From positions 242,029-306,028 of the forward strand of contig CACRSC010000039.1 of the NCBI GenBank assembly GCA_902651635.1: a DNA stretch of 64,000 nucleotides, given 5' to 3'. Below, in pieces: positions 20,650 through 31,305 of this stretch (positions are counted from its first letter, which is position 1; every line of letters starts with the position of its first letter). Made by a program: the position numbers and the translations under genes. This stretch comes from Mastigamoeba balamuthi. Its lineage: Eukaryota > Evosea > Mastigamoebida > Mastigamoebidae. The notes below the pieces were generated by a model. It saw nothing but the letters and a program-made list of their open reading frames with translations, did not search any database and had not been told where the DNA came from.

Positions 20650-20985
20650 ATTCGTGCGTGGTGTATGTCGTGCATGCGCATCTCCTGTTGGACCCGCATG
20701 GAACGATGTCCAGCACGCACACAACGGAGGCCTGTGGCTGCTCGGGATAAGGCGCGGCAGGGAATACCCATGCTCGTCGTCGGCTGATGCCCTGCAAGCA
20801 CTGTGTGCTCTTCACCTGTCACACGGTCTTGGGACCACGCCCCGTCGCCACTGCACGTAGTTTACGACGACGTCTCCCACATCGCTGGCCTCCTTCGGCC
20901 TGCGGTCGCCCAGCTCTCCTTGGGCTAAAAGCCACGCAGATTTCGATGACTGCGATCGTGCGCTGCGGTGTCAGTCGTCGCTCTC
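20650..20985 (-). pseudogene. Degenerate first exons of the locus-specific family
   Basis: Blocks such as GGAACGATGTCCAGCACGCA, then ACGACGTCTCCCACA and CGCCCAGCTCTCCTTGG are shared with exon 1 of the gene at 15070-17081. A GCGATCGTGCG block just to the right resembles exon 2. No open frame survives. Confidence 0.5.
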
Positions 20986-21291
20986 AGCAACAACAGCTTT
21001 CGGAGGTCTCCGCAACCTTCGCGAGGCGAGAGTGACCTGTACTTTGAGGCCCATTCATCGGGCTGTGGCGCTGGAAGTAGTCTCTTCCATGGCGATCGCT
21101 CTCAACCACGCCAGTGGAGCCGGAGACCTGAGTCAGCAGATCTGTGACTTCCGCGTGCGAGTTGCCGTGACCACTTTGTCCCTGGTGGATAGTGCGGTTG
21201 CTCGCCGGCAGTATGACGGGTCTCCAGGACATGTAGACTCAGGGGTTTGAGGGACTTCGGACTCGGGGTACCGGCGGTCGTCGGCACTGAG

Positions 21292-22421
21292 GGATATCCT
21301 CTACAAAAAGATATGTGGTTATTCAATCAATCTTGAATGATCTCTCTATTTTTAGTAGGGTTATTCAATGAACACAAGCCCAAAGGCCGACGCAATCTCA
21401 AAGAAGGCGCTCCTGCACCATCTGGGGCGTGCAATCCCGCAATCGACCCTAACAGCAATGCTAGCCTGGGTGGTCAAGAAGCACGTGGGCGTGTGGCAGC
21501 TGCGCAAGGTGAAAGACCAAGCAATGTGCACTGCTGTCCTTGCCCTGTACAAGGACATCACGGGGATTGGTTACTGTCAGTTGTCCTCTCGTGTTCATCA
21601 CTGGTTTCCTGCAGCTCCAGGCTCCTTCATGAAAAACCAGCATCGGATTCGTCGGTGCCTGCGGGAATGGGCAGATATGCAGATTCAAGTTGGAACCAGT
21701 ACTTCCCGACGAGAGGCAGCAGTCTATTTTAATATTCCAAAGGGACTTCCTCGAATTACACTTCTTATTGATTCAGTTGATTGTACTCATACTGGTAAGA
21801 AGGTTTGTAGACTATTCACAGACAAAATCTATTCTAATTTTATCTATATAACAAAAATCAGAAAGGAAAGAAGGGACCACAGTGGAGCTATAAGGAGAAT
21901 GCCCCAGGATTGCGTTTTCTTTCTTTATGTGATGGGGCAACCAATGTAAGGTATCTGTCAGATGGCTACAGCCCTAAGGTCTATGATGGAGATGCTCTTG
22001 TACTTCTCAAACCATTCTTTCAGAAGTCCTTCCCAAAAGATGTTATCTGTGGAGACTGTGCATTCAGAAAGGGGCAGAGCTGGAAGGAACCAAAGGTCAT
22101 TACTCCATATCCAGAACCTCCCAAGCCCAAGGGAAAGTCCCTTAAGGGATTGACAGTTTTGACCAATGAGCAGAAGAAGTTCAACAAGAACCTCAGAAAC
22201 ATCAGAGCCAGGGTCGAGCTTCCATTTGCACAAATTAAGCATACCTGGGCTTCCCTTCACGGTCCTTTTGCAGAGTCTGATGACCAGCTTGAGCATGTAA
22301 TTCACATTGCCATTGGAGCTCACAATTTTTCTCTGAAAAACTAGTGAATAACCTCACAATAAATACACTGAGTCATTCAAGATTGTGTGAATAACCTCAT
22401 ATTTTTCTATAGAGGATATCC
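21292..22421 (+). mobile_element. Harbinger-like DNA transposon with 49-base terminal inverted repeats
   Basis: The left terminus (21292-21340, starting GGATATCCTCTACAAAAAGA) is repeated in inverted form at 22373-22421 with a handful of mismatches. A second inverted motif (GGTTATTCA and its complement) lies just inside each end. The 1.13-kb element encloses a single DDE transposase reading frame. It is clearly AT-richer than its surroundings. I could not identify a convincing target-site duplication. Confidence 0.8.
21368..22344 (+). pseudogene. DDE_Tnp_4 (Harbinger-type) transposase, frameshifted
   Basis: Harbinger-type transposases cut and paste their element through a DDE catalytic core. 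The first part runs from 21368 in one frame and includes the first Asp motif (ITLLIDSVDCTHTGKK). The continuation from about 21885 is in the next frame (YKENAPGLRFLSLCDGATN), holds the second Asp (DVICGDCAF) and ends with the Glu motif (RARVELPFAQIK) before a stop at 22344. All three catalytic positions are present, but a single frameshift around 21860-21885 separates the first from the other two. There is no second accessory ORF (Myb-like) inside the element. Confidence 0.75.
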
Positions 22422-22658
22422 TTCATTGCATGGAGGGGTTGAACACTGTGGGCCTGAGGCAGATCGTGGGCTGGCGCATCGCCGCCTCAACAAGCGCCAT
22501 CGGCATCTCAGCGTCCTCGGCCATCGCGTGCGACAGTCGGACGCACGTGCTGGCAGACCCTCTCAGGGCGTCGATAAGCAATTGAGTAGATGAGAAGATA
22601 CTCGCTCTCTCTCTCTCTCTCTTCAAGACTATTTTTGAACACGTGCAGCCACAAGACA
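22422..22658. other. Short spacer with a CT dinucleotide run
   Basis: Between the transposon and the BTB gene there is a (CT)n run at 22604-22622 about 40 bases before the start codon; CT-rich leaders are common upstream of protist genes. A 51-codon frame beginning at 22430 is not supported by any motif. Confidence 0.35.
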
Positions 22659-25600
22659 ATGGCGGAGGTCGAAGTGTGCATCGTCGAAGCGTGGTGCCGG
22701 GGGCGCACGTCCTCGCTGTTGTTGCTGTCCTCGTCTCTCAGCGGCTGGTCCGACGGTAAATACATGATCAGGATCACCGCCGTTGCCTCGGTCGACGAGC
22801 TGTGTGAGCTCTCCGAGGCGCCGCAGGTCGTCGTACTCGCGGATACATCCCTAATCGCCCTCGCCATCCCTGAAGAGGACGCCACGAAGCTCGGGACGTA
22901 TGTTACTGCCCATGGGTGCTGCCTCTATGCTCTCGATGCCGGTACGCAGCAACGACCATCTGAGTGGAGGGCACTGAAAGACCCCTCGCCTGATTCTGAC
23001 GAGCTGACCCACCCCGTGCAGTGTTCAACAAGGAACTGATGCCCCTGTTCGGTCTCAGGCAGCTGCCGGAGTACCTGGATGCAACCCAGTGCAGTGGCGT
23101 GTACGAGGCACTCACGGCGGAAGGAAGGGCCATTCTGGGAGACAGGGAGGCTTTCACGACCTCGGGGTTCAACTGGGCGGAGACGTACATGGGGCGCAGG
23201 TGGGTCGAGAACGGCGCAGTTCCGGGCGATCTGATGACCGATGGGAATGTCGTGACCCTGGCGGCAGCTCAGGATGGCAAGGCAGCACTGCTGTTCTACA
23301 AAGGGGCACAGCACAGGGCCATGTGGTGGACATCATTCCCCGAGAGCAAGGACGAAATGACCAACTCAGCGTTGATCGGCAGGTCTGTCATCTATCTCGC
23401 CACGACTACAGACCAGAAGCCGCCGGCAGCTGAAGCCAGAGTCCCCAGACCGATTGCAAGCAAGGGGCAGGTGCAGCAGAACAGGGTGGTCCGTGTGGCG
23501 GTAATAGGGTCGTGGGAATGGATGTGGAAAAGGCTGAATGTGGAAGGCTACGAAGACAGCAACGGCCTGGAAATCTCCTTGAAGTACTACAAGAGCGTCA
23601 GGGACGTCAACGTGGACGCCATCATCGACGTGTTCGCTCTTACGAATTGCAGTGGGTCCGAGGACGGAAGAATCCTCCAGGAGCTGGCAGCCAAGAACGG
23701 GGCAGGCATCCTCGGGACCTTCTGTACGTTCTGGCAGCTCACACGTGACAACCGTCATTTGCTACCCCTGTTTGGACTGGACCCCGCCATGGCGCTGGAC
23801 TCTGTTCTGTCGTCGACCGAGTACGTTGCATGCAGCCCTGAGGCCCGCAACATCTTCGGCGGCGACGAGTGTGTGTCTCAGCATCATCTCTCGCAATGCC
23901 CTTCTTCTACGGACGGCAGTACTCGGCATTGCTGGGCCAGAGACGGTAAGGTGTGTTGGGCCCTTACTGCCCCCGAGGGAGCAGAGGTAGTCAGAATTCT
24001 AGCACAAAGTGCGGACTCGTCGTGTGCTCTGCTGTACTACAAGGGGAAGAGTCACAGGAGTCTCTTCTTTTCCACGTTGCCCGAGTGCAATGAGACCAAG
24101 AACAGCAGGGACGTCCTGGCACGCGCCATCCTCTTCGTGGCTGACAAGCAGCAGACAACTGTGCCCGCACCCGCTGATAGCTTAAGCCAGTCGATTTTTC
24201 GTGTGACGCACGTTTGCGGTCTGCAAGCAAACGAGTGGAAGGCGCTGGATATCAGCAGGACATCCGATTGCCTCGGAAAGAAGACCGGAGCTGCAATAGG
24301 CAGTCAGAGCACCAGTAAGTGGCATATTGCTGTCAGGAACACAGCAAGCATCGCCGAGCTCGTCAAGGAGGAGCCAGCACCCCACGTCGTGGTCCTCCTC
24401 AACCCGGCTGGAGAGTACTGCGCAATCAGCAAAGAGGACGGCATCGCACTCAAGGCCTTCCTCGAGAGGACGGGAGCTGCGCTCTATACCTCCTATTGCA
24501 CATTCGCAAGCCACCATACAGACAACAGGCACCTGCTCCCCATCGTCGGCCTCGACAGTTCCCTGCAGCTCTGCTGTAGGCTGTGCAACGTCGAGTACGC
24601 CAGCCAGTCGCCAGAGGCCACAGCGATATTCGGGGGCGACAAGTTCCCTAGCTGGGGATACAACTATGCTCAGGTTCCTGCGGAGGGCAAGAGATGGCGT
24701 GACAGCATGAACGGGCCAATCAAGGGGGCACTGCCAGCAGAGCCAGGGGGGTCGGCAGTTCGCATTCTGGCGTCGTCGGCTGATCATATGGCAGCCCTGA
24801 TGCTGTACGAGGGCCCCAAGTACAGGGCCCTGTGGTGGACGAGCTTCCCTGAGTGGGGTGACTCACACCGCGAAAAGGAGGTGCTCGTTCGTGCACTGAG
24901 ATTCCTGGCAGAGAGGAAGCAGCACGTTCACGTTCATACAGAAGAGGAGGTAGTGGCGATGAACGGAGCTGGTGAGCTCGCAGAACGGGACCACAGAAAG
25001 GGTGTGAATCAGTCCGAGAGGATTCACCTCCTCAATGAAAGGGTGGTTGTGGAGAACGTGAAGAGCTCTGCTTCGTTAGTGGAGCACACCAGCAACGGAC
25101 ACCAGGAGGGCATGGAGGGCTCGCAACTGCAAGAGCATCGCGCTGCTGAGTCCTCGGTTGTCGCCATGCGGAGCTGTTTGGCCCAGAACATGCTCGATCT
25201 GCTCAGAAGCGGACGTGCCTCCGACATAGAAATCGGGGTGGGTGCCGCTGACAGGCGTTTCAAGGTGCATAGCGCTATCCTGTCTGCACAGTGTCCAGCG
25301 CTCTATTCGGTTGCGTCCGGAACCATGAAGAGCCACCATTCAAAGGGAGTGAGCATGGACGTCGATGAGGATGCCTTTGGAGTGTTCCTCGAGTTTCTTT
25401 ACACTGGGACCAGCGCCAGGGACACGCCTGATGCGCCGGTGGACCTGTTCTTGCACATCGCAAAGACGGCATATGAATGGAAAGTTGGTACACTGGTGCA
25501 GCTGTGCGAGTCCCGGCTCAGGGTTAGAATCAGTGAGGAGAACGTGCAGAAGGTGATCAAGCTGGCAGCCGAGTGCGAGATGAATGGCCTTGTGGAGAGC

Positions 25601-25702
25601 TGTGTGTGCTGGCTGGCATACAACAGGCACGTATTAAAGAAGCCCGGATTTGCTGAGGCACTGGGAATCAAGTGCTGTGCCACAGTGCTCAGCAGACTCT
25701 AA
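22659..25702 (+). CDS. Triple-repeat amidotransferase-fold-like protein with C-terminal BTB-BACK
   Basis: Probable substrate-recognition or scaffold protein; BTB domains usually dimerise and recruit Cullin-3. Exon 1 is 22659-22941 and exon 2 is 23022-25702 (80-base intron, in-frame join), giving 987 residues. Three tandem copies of a roughly 230-250-residue unit fill residues 1-760. Each has VVVL-type strands, a DNRHLLPLFGL-like loop (copies 2 and 3 intact), a segment like SPEATAIFGGD and the closing motif ALWWTSFPE. Strand order and the F/WWTSFPE end recall ThuA/GATase1-like folds, but I cannot confirm that and see no catalytic Cys-His pair. The C-terminus has a BTB core (SDIEIGVGAADRRFKVHSAI; FLEFLYTGTSARDTPDAPVD) and a BACK-like helix set to the end. 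A paralogue with one repeat lies at 51742-53460. Confidence 0.75.
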
Positions 25703-26477
25703 CTTTCAGCAGACACACTGGGAGGCACATCCAAGATGAGGCAGTGCCTGATCCCTGTGTAATGGAGTGGTCGACCTGAGTACCCAGTTGTCTCATTATG
25801 ACGTTCCTGTTTCCTGTGAACGTATTGATCAGTTCTCTGCACACAATATGAACAACCGACCTTTGCAACTCAGCAGTCCACTTATTGACACAGAGTACAT
25901 GTATCATTCTGCTAGTTGTCGCACATTAGTTACGGAGGTGAAGGACTTCTGAGCACCATGTTAAGTCTTATAGTATTATAGTAGATACGTACATTACCAG
26001 AGAATGAGGAAGCATTGGCCAACGAGGATTAAGAAGAAATCAAGAACTGGTTGGGCACTTGAATTGTCCGCAGGTGTCATGAGTTGTCTCACCAAGGTCT
26101 GATGCTCGCATGACATCATAGGCAAATGACAAGGGGCCTAGTGGTAATTGGCTAAAGGGGTCCACAGAATGGTCAATCCCAGTCCTAACAGCCCTGAACC
26201 CTGATGTACACACCCCGAATACATCAATTACATAGTGCTCAGAGAAAGGACTGGCAAGCTCACCTTTCGTGGCATTCCAGCGAAAGAGCAGTGGAGGAAA
26301 GGAAGAAGATAGAGATCCAGGGCATTTTTGCATATGCACAGAGTAGATAGAAAGCAAATGATATGCTAAAATTAGTCATATTAAGGGGAAGTCCCAACAT
26401 TTTTTGCATGTCCAACCCACAAATAAAAGACAAGTTTGGGTTGCTTCTTGTTATTTTGGGCACAGTAACCCCCGTTT
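25703..26477. other. AT-richer intergenic DNA, no gene seen
   Basis: Base composition falls clearly after the BTB gene. Only short frames without recognisable motifs occur. It is probably part of the transposon-derived block that continues to 27.1 kb. Confidence 0.4.
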
Positions 26478-27100
26478 TTACAAATTGTTAAGGGCTAAAA
26501 TGAATGTAGTAAGGCACTGATGCTGCTTCTCAGAGTTCTGCCATGCAGAACCCAGTGATTTCCACTTGCCCTTGACCACACTGAATGGGCTCTCAACCCA
26601 GCCGTGGATGTCTGTGATTGCCTCGTTCTGGCAATGCTTGCATGCCAGCAGTTCAACAAGAGCGTCATAGCCATGCTTTTCAGTGGGATGAGCAATCATG
26701 TAGAAAAGTCTGTCTCAAACTCGTACTGGTGGTCCAAAACCCAGTGACTGTCATACATCATGGGGAAACTGGGCCCCCGATATGCATATGACCTTGCCCT
26801 GAGTGTCTGTGATGAACAAGTGACAGTATGCCAGTACAATCTCCTTATTCGACCAGTTATCAGCCTTCTTCACATTGTGCTAGTTTATGGGTGAAATGAT
26901 GAAATAACGGGGTTGCACAGAGGCTTTTGGCAAAAAAGTTGAGTCGTACATCACCAAAATATCTGCGTGTCTGCACTTTGAATCTTCATTCCGGACTTTT
27001 TTGACCAACTCGCCCCCTGATTTTGGGGTTAAAAGTTCATTGCTTGTAGCCGCCAACCAGAAGGCTCCAGAAAAGGCTGTGAAGGGAAACAGCACACCCA
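26478..27100 (-). pseudogene. Decayed Harbinger-like transposase
   Basis: Reading downward on the minus strand, successive frames give ADILVMYDSTFLP, then KKADNWSNKEIVLAYCHLF, a DTQGKVICI strand and finally HGWVESPFSVVKGKWKSLGS with a closing LTTFILALNNL. The order resembles a DDE_Tnp_4 core (strand after first Asp, turn, final Glu helix). Several stops and frame changes interrupt it and no terminal repeats were recognised. It is not the same sequence as the element at 21.3 kb. Confidence 0.45.
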
Positions 27101-27784
27101 AGCAGCAGACATGCCTTGGTACCAAGGACGACCTCCTACCTCTCTTCCAGCTCTCACCATACCCATTTTGACCCAACTATTTTTGTCAAAACGCCCCACA
27201 ACCCCTCCCCTTTGTAAGATGGGAAAAAAAGTCCATAACCATTTCGTATCAACTTTTTTGATTGAAACAAAACCCGCAACCCCGTTAATTAAAGGGGAAA
27301 AGTTGAGGGCAGTGCAAGTCACGGGAGTCAAGAAGGAGATTTGGAGGGTTTTCTTCCATGGTGTGTGATTCCTTGGACATCTTTACGTGGTCCTGATACA
27401 TGCTGGTGGCCAGATACGCACAGTCCCAGTTGGAGATACCTTGCAGAGGACACACTGGTTGTGTAAGATCAACTTGATGGACTCTAACACGAACTTGCTC
27501 TGATGCTAAGATCAACCACAATGCCAGAGGCAGTGATGTCCTTGAAAAGGGTACACTTGCATATGAAGTCCCGTGGCATTACTTTCCCCCCCATAGGCAC
27601 TCCCGCTTGAACAGTGAGTTCGTCAACGTGTTTTGTTTGGCACCACTGGGCACAGACGGTCTTTGAGTGTAGGAAACATGAGAACCATGGGGTTCGTGCT
27701 GTGCAGAGAAAATTAAAATTCACCCCCAAAATAGAACGATTCATGGGGTTAAGAATCTCGAAAAAATGGGATTAACCCTCATTC

Positions 27785-27935
27785 ATCATGACCGTGTCCA
27801 CGATGACCACTACCACAACCACGATTACAGCCACGACCACAATCACTACCACATTCACACGGTCACGATCACCACTACCACAACCATAATCACAACAGTA
27901 ATGACTGAACATGGCCATGATCATGATAGCCACCA
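27785..27935 (+). repeat. Imperfect CAC/ACC-rich microsatellite coding for His/Asp/Thr
   Basis: The stretch is built from CATGACC, CACTACCAC and CACGATCAC-like units. In one frame it reads as a His/Asp/Tyr-rich chain, in the next as a Thr run. It has no stop for about 60 codons but no start context or flanking exons that would make it a gene. Confidence 0.55.
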
Positions 27936-28458
27936 GAGCGGCAGGGGAGAAGTACTCTTACAGGGGCAGTGTACTTGGCTATTCGAATGGAGCAATAAGG
28001 GCCGAATTGGAGGTGAAATGTCGGCTATGCGAGGCTGGAAAAGCCCTGGACGATTCGTAGTGCCAACGGGAGTTTAGAGTACTCTCATTTCGGCCAATCC
28101 CACCACTCGTCCTCCCCCCGCCAGCTTCTCTCAAATATCGCCAGGGCCTGGTGCAATGCGGTGGGGCTTCGCCCTCCCCGGGACCTGGGACGACTGCCTT
28201 CGCGAGAAAAACTACGGGACCTGCAGTTACCCGACTGTGAGCTGCCTGGTTCGCAGTGCCATGCTAAGGCTCTGTCCATAGACCCCACACCCACTCGTGC
28301 CATGACCCAGGTGCTTGACCACTCGCAGACGATGGCTGATTTGGAGACAACTTGAATTGCACACGGGGGAAAGAGCAATTGACACGTGCAGACAGACAGA
28401 CGCGGCTGCTGTTGCCTCGCTTGTGCTCGGTTCATAGGCTGGCTGCCGTCGGCGCGCC

Positions 28459-29890
28459 TCAGCTCTTGTCCGTCTCGAACGCGCGCGCGACGACGCTGGC
28501 CACGGCAGCCCTCACCGACTCTGCGGACCGCGCGTCGGCCTCTGCGTACATGTCGAACCCCACCGCCTTGGCTGCCGCGCTGCCCTCCTCCTCGCTCACA
28601 GCCCTCTCCCCGGGCACCACGTTGGCCACCAGTGCCATCACCGGCATCGCCTGCGCAAAGTGCGCCACGTCAGAAATGACGCGGTGCGTGTGAATCTCGA
28701 TAGATCTTGAAAAGTAGGGGGGCGGTGGTGCCTTGCGGGCTGCGGTGCGGGGCACGGAGCTCTCCCGGGCCTCGGCGAGCCACCGCGAGGCCGAGTCGAG
28801 CGAGGCGCGCGAGCCCGTGGAGAAGACGACGGCGACGGCGTCGGCCGAGCGGTAGTTGGAGCGCGAGCGGCCGGCAGCTGTGCTCGAGTCCCAGATCTTC
28901 ACCTTGACGTTGGCCCTCTTCTGCGCCTTCTGCCCCGCGTGCGTCGTCACCAGCACCACGCGCGAGTCCGTGGCCGTCGCCAGGCTCCCGGGCGCTGCGG
29001 TGCTCCCGTGCCCCAGCGGCGCCGTCTCGTACACAAACGCGTTGTAGAGCGCGGTCTGGGGAGGTTTGTTTTGGCGGGTGAGGTTGGGAGAGTCAATTGA
29101 CCTCGGCGTGTGGGCGGCGTTGCGGGCCAACAGAAGACCGATTGTGGAGCAGCCCAAAAGCGATGTAACGTGAGTGCGCCCCGGCATGCCGGCTCTCAGG
29201 GTTGCCGCGCAGCGTGAATGAGACAGAGAGAGAGCAATCAACTGATTGTTGTGTTACCGCGGCACATTTGCACTCGGCGCTGCGACACAGTGCAGCCCAC
29301 TCGCTGGGTGGCGGGGGGTGCGAGGAACGGCCGAACCCCACAGTCTCGGGTTGCCACGAGAGTGCATGACGCGTTGCACTTGATGTGAATTCAATCCAAT
29401 TGAGCAATAAGCCAATTACAGGAGGGTATTTTCCCCTTCCCACACCGGGCATTTCGGCATTTCTGGTGCCGAGATGCGAGCGAGAGAGCGGCCACATTTC
29501 CGGCACACCGCCTCAGCCGGCGCAGCGAGTACAATTGACTTGGGCCGCGCAGGGCAGAGCGGCCCAGCAGCGCATTATTGTGATAACCGCCAGGGGGGCA
29601 CAAACGAGAAGTGAAACCGCGGAACCGGGACCGAACCTTGCCGACGCCCGAGTCGCCCACGGCGAGGACCTTGACGACGCGGCCGTACTCGGGGATGATG
29701 GCGTCCTCTGCGCAGGGCACGGCGGGGCCTGCGGGGCCGCGCGGGGCCGCGGGGAGGAGGGGGCACGGGGGGCGACGCCCTCGGCGCAGGCGCGGTCGAT
29801 CTCCGCGAGGCTCTCGTGCAGCGTGATGCCCTTGCTCCGCTGGTAGTTGGTCTCGAACAGGCCCCACGGCTTCTGCTGCTGCTCGGCCAT
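28459..29890 (-). CDS. Divergent Rab-like small GTPase
   Basis: Proposed exons are 29890-29767, 29707-29637, 29055-28756 and 28650-28459, with introns of 59, 581 and 105 bases, giving 228 residues. The P-loop is good (VVKVLAVGDSGVGK). The other nucleotide-binding motifs are altered. The switch-II DTAGQ motif is replaced by WDSSTAAGRSR; NKxD is replaced by ANVVPG; the SAK-like motif is AEADAR. The surrounding Rab pattern is otherwise followed (YRSADAVAVVFSTGSRASL; ERAVSEEEGSAAAKAVGF). The C-terminus ends FETDKS without a prenylation cysteine. It therefore probably binds nucleotide abnormally or not at all, and is not membrane-anchored by geranylgeranyl. The 59-base intron was chosen to keep the frame; the start is the first ATG before GLFETNYQRS. 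Confidence 0.65.
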
Positions 29891-30388
29891 AGCTCTTGAT
29901 GCTGCGGGACTGACTGGGCGGTCTGCGTGCCACAACCGTCACAACGGTGGATTTTTTCGAGATATTTTCCCGGGAAGAGACGTCACAAGTTTGTCGCTGG
30001 AGATTTCCCGGAATCTGATAGCCACGGGATACGTGCGTCATCTCTCTCCTTTCGCCGAAATCCCGGCAACGGGGTCCAGAGGGAAACAAAAGACCAGGTT
30101 TGTTTTTGGATGGAGTCATTATTCGTATAGCTTCTGGCTTGGGGTCGGTTCTTTCGGGGGAGGAGATTGTGACGACGCGCTCGCATGGTTTGGAATGAAT
30201 GACTGGAGTGGAGATTTCAACTCGGAGGGAACGCGCGGGGGGTCGAAAAGATCAGGTTGGCGATCTTTCTCCCCCGCGCTGACGTGGCGGGAGGCGCCGA
30301 GATCTGCGGCGGCCGCGCGATGGGCGTGTGCCCGTGCGCTGCCACTGCGGGCCCAGGCAGCTACCCCGCCCCGCTCTCGCACGCGCGC

Positions 30389-30958
30389 TTACTGGCGGGC
30401 GCGGAAGCAGTCGCGGCACTGCAGAGGGAGGTGTGAACAATTACGTCAGCAGCTGCTTTTCCTCGCGCGGATCGGAAAAAGGATCTCGAAAATGGAAAAA
30501 TGGGGGCGGTGGGGGGCTGAGGGCAGCGGCGGCGTACGTAGACGGGGCGGTCGTCGCGGGGCTGGAAGGGGATCTGGGTGGGCTGCTGGCACTGGGCGCA
30601 GGTGGCCGGGTACATCTGGCGGGGGCCCTGGTTGCCCTGGGGGGCACCACGGCGGTCGCCCTGGGGCGCGCCACCGCGGCGCTGCTGGCGGCACTCACGG
30701 CAGCGCTTGGGGTCGCCGAAGCCGCGCGACTGTAAACCGAGCAGAGACGCACGTTTGAGTCGCAAAATTCGTCGCGAGTGTGTGGGGTGCAGCAGCAAGC
30801 AGCAGAAATTTCCCGATGAATATCGAGATCTCTCTGTGCGGCGCTGGGGGACGGGCGGGGCGCACGGCGTAGAACTCCTGCTCCGAGACGGAGAACTCGA
30901 ACGTCTGGTGGCAGTCGAGGCACTCGATGTTCTTGGGGGCAGTGGCGGGGGCGGCCAT
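30389..30958 (-). CDS. Bacterial-type double zinc-ribbon protein (zf-trcl plus CxxC-x17-CxxC)
   Basis: This is a small 104-residue protein of unknown role, probably nucleic-acid- or protein-binding. Exons are 30958-30866, 30729-30538 and 30418-30389; all join without frame change. The N-terminal ribbon has CLDC at residues 14-17 with EFSVSEQEFYA and then the partner pair RCRECR. The C-terminal ribbon is an exact CxxC-x17-CxxC (CAQC ... CRDC) in the last 35 residues, ending CRDCFRARQ. Between them lies a short Gly/Gln/Arg-rich linker. This two-ribbon arrangement is common as a stand-alone small protein in bacteria and archaea and unusual for a eukaryote. The two introns show it is nuclear and not contamination. 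It is divergent to AK8. Confidence 0.8.
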
Positions 30959-31305
30959 TTCTGGTGTGGGGTGGAGACGCGTGTCTAACAGACAGAAGCT
31001 ACAAAAAAGAAAGACCCCAAAACACCGGTTGACGTCATTGATGACCGCAGCCCAGATTTAGGTGCAGTGTCCACACCACGCACGGCGGCGCGGATCTTTC
31101 CGGACATTTTCCCCACCCCAGCTTCGGCAGTCCCACGGGCCCCCCCCGGACGCCGCTCGAGCCGCTGCCGCACGATCGCGCGCGAGCCCGGGCACGCTCG
31201 CCGGACGTACTCATGAAAATGTCAGGATTTTCTCTGCTGGATTCACCGGAGCAGAGAGAGAATCCGGGATCTCGGCGGATCTATTTTTAGCGTCGGGATC
31301 GGCTG
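30959..31305. promoter_or_regulatory. Divergent promoter region, zinc ribbon / AK8
   Basis: 347 bases separate the two start codons. A TATA-like CTATTTTTAG lies about 20 bases before the AK8 ATG. Regulatory function is inferred from position only. Confidence 0.35.

Noticed and set aside
28085-28435. 116-codon minus-strand ORF downstream of the Rab-like gene
   Set aside because: No motif, no splice-consistent partner, and composition like an untranslated region.
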